Origin: Nitrospinaceae bacterium
GTDB lineage: Bacteria > Nitrospinota > Nitrospinia > Nitrospinales > Nitrospinaceae
NCBI GenBank assembly: GCA_028278405.1
Contig: JANQEK010000003.1
Location: 80,498-144,497 of the forward strand
Length of the DNA stretch: 64,000 bases
Reading direction: 5' to 3'
Part shown: piece by piece, positions 61,073 through 64,000 of the stretch
How positions within the stretch are numbered: the first letter of the stretch is position 1
Layout: each line of letters starts with the position of its first letter
Translations under genes and position numbers: made by a program
The notes under the pieces: generated by a model
What the model was told of the DNA's origin: nothing
The model's input: only the letters and a program-made list of their open reading frames with translations
The model's database searches: none

Positions 61073-62378
61073 CGTAACCGAAAAGAATTTAACTGAAATA
61101 GCCTCCGATGCCAAAGCTGCGGCCTTGGTGCTTTCACGATTGGATACAGCAACCAAAAATCGTGTGTTGCTGGGAATGGCGACGCAGATCGAAAACCATT
61201 GTGCGGAGATTCTCGAAGCCAACCGTCAGGATCTGGAGTTTGCCAAAAAAGAGAAAATCTCCGGCCCGCTGGTGGCGCGCCTGGCGGTCGATGAAACCAA
61301 AGTCATGGGAATGGCCCAGGGCATCCGCAGTGTGGCCGAACTCCCCGATCCTGTGGGGCAACAACAGGAGGCGATGGAGTTGGACGATGGTTTGGAACTG
61401 ACCCGGGTTTCCTGTCCCATAGGGGTGATCGGAGCCATATTTGAATCCCGACCGGATGCGGTTCCCCAGATTTCCGCCCTTTGTTTTAAATCAGGCAATG
61501 CGGTTATTTTAAAAGGAGGGGTTGAAGCGCAAAACTCCAACCGGGTGATTGTCGGCCTTATTCAGAAAGCCTTATCCGAAGTCGAGGGTATTCCGGTCGC
61601 AGCGGTGCAGTTGATCGAAACCCGGGCGGAAGTCGCGGAAATGTTGAAGCAGGACCAGTATATCAATCTGATTGTGCCACGCGGCAGCAATCAGTTTGTC
61701 CGCTATGTGCAGGACAACACTAAAATTCCAGTTCTCGGCCATTCGGAAGGATTGTGTCATGTCTATATTGATGAGGAGGCGGATACCGAGAAAGCCATCC
61801 GGGTGGCGTTGGATGCCAAACTTCAATACGCCGCTGCTTGTAACGCTATGGAAACGCTTCTCGTGCATCAGGCCATTGCATCGAAGGTGCTGCCTGCTCT
61901 TGTCAAGCAATTCCGCGAGCAGGAGGTAGAAGTGGTGGGCTGCCTGAAATCGTGCAGTCTGATTCCCGATCTTAAGCGGGCAGACGAGGAGGATTGGGAT
62001 GCGGAATACAATGATCTCAAACTCTCGGTCAAAACTGTTGAGGATATCTCTCAGGCCATCGCCCATATCAACACACATGGCTCGGGTCACACAGATACCA
62101 TTGTCACCGAAAACAAGGAGCGGGCCGAGCAGTTTCTGAATGAAGTGGACTCGGCGAGTGTGATGGTGAACGCTTCCACCCGATTTGCGGACGGATTCCG
62201 GTTTGGTCTGGGGGCGGAAATTGGAATCAGTACCAACAAAACCCATGCCCGAGGTCCGGTGGGCCTGGAAGGGCTGGTCATTTACAAATACAAGCTGATC
62301 GGTAACGGCCAGATTGTGGCGGATTATTCCGGAAAAAACGGAAAATCCTTCACACACAAGCCGCTGAATAAAGGTTGA
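61065..62378 (+). CDS. proA: Gamma-glutamyl phosphate reductase
   Basis: A 437-residue aldehyde-dehydrogenase-fold enzyme reducing gamma-glutamyl phosphate to glutamate-5-semialdehyde in proline synthesis. The catalytic Cys is C259 in AACNAMETLLVH. PIGVIGAIFESRPDAVPQI, ILKGG, GHSEGLCHVYID and the C-terminal RFADGFRFGLGAEIGIS segment are diagnostic. The start is GTG at 61065, overlapping the LRR gene by 8 bases. ProB is not in the window. The linkage to LRR and NHL genes is unusual. Confidence 0.97.
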   Translation: MSNVTEKNLTEIASDAKAAALVLSRLDTATKNRVLLGMATQIENHCAEILEANRQDLEFAKKEKISGPLVARLAVDETKVMGMAQGIRSVAELPDPVGQQQEAMELDDGLELTRVSCPIGVIGAIFESRPDAVPQISALCFKSGNAVILKGGVEAQNSNRVIVGLIQKALSEVEGIPVAAVQLIETRAEVAEMLKQDQYINLIVPRGSNQFVRYVQDNTKIPVLGHSEGLCHVYIDEEADTEKAIRVALDAKLQYAAACNAMETLLVHQAIASKVLPALVKQFREQEVEVVGCLKSCSLIPDLKRADEEDWDAEYNDLKLSVKTVEDISQAIAHINTHGSGHTDTIVTENKERAEQFLNEVDSASVMVNASTRFADGFRFGLGAEIGISTNKTHARGPVGLEGLVIYKYKLIGNGQIVADYSGKNGKSFTHKPLNKG

Positions 62379-62436
62379 ATCGCGAATATGTAAATGAAGT
62401 CCAGAGGTGATTCGGCTTTCAGGGTTGTACTGATTT

Positions 62437-63339
62437 ATGGATATGGAATCACAAAACCGGCCGTCACCCGAACAAGACCCCACAAAACCCGAATACCCTG
62501 TTTATCCCGTCTTTTCCGGTCCGCGTTTTCCAATCAATTTTAAAACGGTCTCCATTTTTCTGAGTCTCTTTTTAGCGACCGTCTTTACCACTTGGATGGT
62601 GGGAGGGCCCTGGTACTCCTTCGGCCTGATCCTCATTCTGGGAACGCACGAATTTGGTCATTACTGGGCGTGCCGGGTGAACAATGTAAATTCCACTCTG
62701 CCAAATTTTCTCCCCGTACCTCCAATTCCCTATTTTTTAAATATAGGAACGATGGGGGCCTTTATTATGATCAAGGAACCCATTTCCAATCGTAAGGCAT
62801 TGATGGAAATCGGAGCCTCCGGACCCATCGCCGGATTTATAGTGGCTATACCCGTATTGTGGGTTGGTTTGATGAACTCTCAAATGACACTGGAAAATAG
62901 TTTGGAAGCGCCCAATTTGTTTTTCGGTTCATCCATCATTCTATGGGCCATGACTGAGGTGGTTCTGGGCGTCAATCCAATAGCGACCGATGTCACCATC
63001 AGTTTGCATCCACTGGCCTATGCGGGTTGGTTGGGGATGTTTTTTACGGCGTTGAATCTGTTGCCGATGGGTCAGTTGGATGGCGGGCATGTGGTCTATT
63101 CGCTTTTTAATTCAAAACACGCGTACATTGCCCGGATAAGTTTTTTGATTTTACTTCCTTTGGGGTTTTATTGGGCTGGGTGGTGGGTGTGGGCAGGCTT
63201 GGTTCTTTTTTTGGGTTTAAGGCACCCTCCGATTTTGGATAACTCGATTCCATTAGAGCCCAAACATCGCTTTATGGGATACGCATCGATTCTTATCTTT
63301 ATCGTTACCTTTGTACCCGTACCTTTCGGTGTGGCTTAA
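62437..63339 (+). CDS. Site-2 protease (M50) family membrane metalloprotease
   Basis: A 300-residue membrane protein with about six helices. The zinc motif HEFGH is at 71-75 (H71, E72, H75) and the second zinc ligand lies in NLLPMGQLDGGH (Asp215). It should cleave membrane-embedded substrates, as in regulated intramembrane proteolysis. No PDZ domain is visible, which places it with the short M50 branch. The N-terminal 30 residues are polar and Pro-rich. It starts 58 bases after proA and may be co-transcribed. Confidence 0.9.
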   Translation: MDMESQNRPSPEQDPTKPEYPVYPVFSGPRFPINFKTVSIFLSLFLATVFTTWMVGGPWYSFGLILILGTHEFGHYWACRVNNVNSTLPNFLPVPPIPYFLNIGTMGAFIMIKEPISNRKALMEIGASGPIAGFIVAIPVLWVGLMNSQMTLENSLEAPNLFFGSSIILWAMTEVVLGVNPIATDVTISLHPLAYAGWLGMFFTALNLLPMGQLDGGHVVYSLFNSKHAYIARISFLILLPLGFYWAGWWVWAGLVLFLGLRHPPILDNSIPLEPKHRFMGYASILIFIVTFVPVPFGVA

Positions 63340-63580
63340 TCGTAAAAACTGCGTAACTGTTTGTAAAAATTTGAGTTGTTTTATTTTGATGGAGGATAAG
63401 ATAATCCGTTTTCTTGAAAAGATTGATTTAATAAGTCTTTTAAAATCAATTACTTATAAATAGCCTTTTTTGGGTACAGGCAAATTGCCACTCAAATGTT
63501 GATTTCATAACTTATTGAATTTATTGATTTAAATCTATTTTTAAAGTCCTTTTCAGGACTATTTGCGACTCAAAATTGTA

Positions 63581-63609
63581 TTGACATGTGGCCGCTCTCT
63601 ATGATAACT
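63581..63609 (+). promoter_or_regulatory. Sigma70-type promoter ahead of the structured leader
   Basis: A perfect TTGACA (63581-63586) followed at 17 bases by ATAACT (63604-63609), with GATAAC at 16 bases as an alternative. Transcription should start near 63616. Confidence 0.45.
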
Positions 63610-63616
63610 TTCTCCT

Positions 63617-63752
63617 ATAAAGGTTCGGGATACTGGACAATATGCCTAATTTTTAGGCAGAAAAGCCTTAGGGAGTTAGAAAAGATAATTTCGGTTATCT
63701 TCTTGGTTGCCATCAAGATCTCTTTTCGGTTGTTCAGTATCCCTCTTTTTTT
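63617..63752 (+). ncRNA. Structured RNA candidate ending in a T run (small RNA or leader element)
   Basis: A 14-bp closing stem pairs 63627-63640 with 63730-63743 (one G-T pair). Inside it lie hairpins GCCTAA/TTAGGC (63644-63649 with 63653-63658), AAGATAA/TTATCTT (63682-63688 with 63695-63701) and CTTG/CAAG (63702-63705 with 63714-63717). A T-rich run (63744-63752) follows the closing stem at once, as in an intrinsic terminator. A promoter lies just upstream. It could be a free small RNA of about 135 bases, or a riboswitch-like leader of the lipoprotein gene. It matches no riboswitch consensus that I can recall. Confidence 0.45.
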
Positions 63753-63824
63753 GGCCCCCACCCGAAGAGAAAAAATCCCATCCACAGCTGAATTTACTAC
63801 AAGGTTTAAAAGGAGCCTGGTTAA

Positions 63825-64000
63825 ATGATTCATGTTCGTCAGATCTCCCTAAAGGCATGTTTACTCCCTCTAGTGGCATTATTTTTGATCTTTTTGAGTG
63901 GCTGCCAGGGTACAAGGGGTGAGCCTATGCCAGCCTCAGATAAGCCTCCCACACTTGACAAGCTACCCTCGCTGGAACAGGCACTGAAGATGTCGCATTC
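63825..64000 (+). CDS. Lipoprotein of unknown family, cut by the window edge
   Basis: The frame is open from ATG 63825 to the window end (58 codons). AGGAG at 63811-63815 is 9 bases upstream. Residues 1-27 form a lipoprotein signal with lipobox LSGC (Cys27), so the product is attached to a membrane. The mature part begins Pro-rich (KPPTLDKLPSLEQALKMSHS). The LPSLEQALKM segment resembles the start of TolC-type outer-membrane efflux proteins, but too little is present to be sure. Confidence 0.75.
   Translation, partial: MIHVRQISLKACLLPLVALFLIFLSGCQGTRGEPMPASDKPPTLDKLPSLEQALKMSH

Larger units (their letters stand above)
63340..63824. other. 485-base gap before the final lipoprotein gene
   Basis: The first 240 bases are AT-rich with only small repeats, such as the hairpin AGTCCT/AGGACT at 63545-63560 and ATTGATTT/AAATCAAT arms near 63423-63453. 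A promoter lies at 63581-63609 and a structured RNA candidate at 63617-63752. AGGAG at 63811-63815 serves the final gene. No tRNA or convincing small protein gene was found. Confidence 0.5.

Noticed and set aside
61572..62483. Open frame of 303 codons antisense to proA
   Set aside because: Overlaps the conserved proA core and gives a low-quality translation with many His/Phe/Arg and no domain.
63388..63462. A possible 24-residue ORF in the last gap
   Set aside because: No ribosome site and AT-biased sequence; too short to support.
63586..63828. Open frame of 80 codons across the structured leader
   Set aside because: It has no ribosome site and runs through the predicted RNA stems; its stop overlaps the true lipoprotein start.
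1..64000. tRNA, rRNA, CRISPR arrays, insertion sequences or phage genes
   Set aside because: Read through all gaps on both strands; no cloverleaf, direct-repeat array, transposase or integrase was found.

Overview
The window reads as chromosomal DNA of a diderm (Gram-negative) bacterium. Envelope markers include an MlaA-type lipid-transport protein, a SPOR-domain protein, lipobox proteins, and Psd/PssA phospholipid synthesis. The ilvH-ilvC-psd-pssA order, the Cld/HemQ-family protein with an N-terminal protochlorophyllide-reductase-like segment, the many TPR and SUMF1-type proteins and the bat gene cluster fit a Nitrospinota or deltaproteobacterial-type lineage. This placement is an inference; no rRNA or other decisive marker is present. 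No tRNA, rRNA, CRISPR array, insertion sequence or phage gene was seen. Genes are dense, and both window edges cut a gene encoding an exported protein.

Layout. 1-12.4 kb: an exported protein of unknown family (cut), DUF2203, a HisN-like phosphatase, a SUMF1-domain protein followed by an MFS/spermidine-synthase/TPR fusion, a TPR protein, an MlaA-like protein, a YyaL-type thioredoxin-fold protein, and a minus-strand rocD / FMN reductase / GNAT operon. 12.5-20 kb: a coproheme-decarboxylase-like protein, a J-domain/MORN protein, then minus-strand ilvH-ilvC-psd-pssA-accD, with nth and rph. 20-30 kb: a bactofilin-TPR fusion, a Na/Ca exchanger, a small charged exported protein, a double-SPOR protein behind a perfect consensus promoter, pyrD, alr, a DUF1566 protein, an acidic-tail protein and a SUMF1-type lipoprotein. 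29-36.7 kb: DUF2784, a pentapeptide-repeat protein next to a class I adenylate cyclase, an AmpG-like MFS transporter, a YqiA-like esterase, an OmpR-type response regulator, and an XRE regulator with a perfect 16-bp palindrome upstream.

36.7-46.7 kb is a complete Bat/MoxR cluster on the minus strand (moxR, DUF58, TPR-membrane protein, DUF4381-like, batA, batB, then batC, batD, batE). It is interrupted by a Bax-inhibitor-1 gene that carries its own promoter and terminator.

46.9-62.4 kb is the most unusual region. A cytoplasmic leucine-rich-repeat (LRR) protein and two tandem propeller-like repeat proteins precede a full tryptophan operon, trpEGDCFBA, whose leader holds a promoter and an intrinsic terminator (a likely attenuator). 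The trp genes run with tiny gaps or overlaps into a glycosyltransferase, an exported LRR protein, an exported NHL-repeat protein, another exported LRR protein, and proA, so amino-acid synthesis genes and secreted repeat proteins may share one long transcript. A site-2-protease-like gene follows. The window ends with a 485-bp gap that holds a promoter and a well-folded, U-tract-terminated RNA candidate ahead of a lipoprotein gene cut by the edge.
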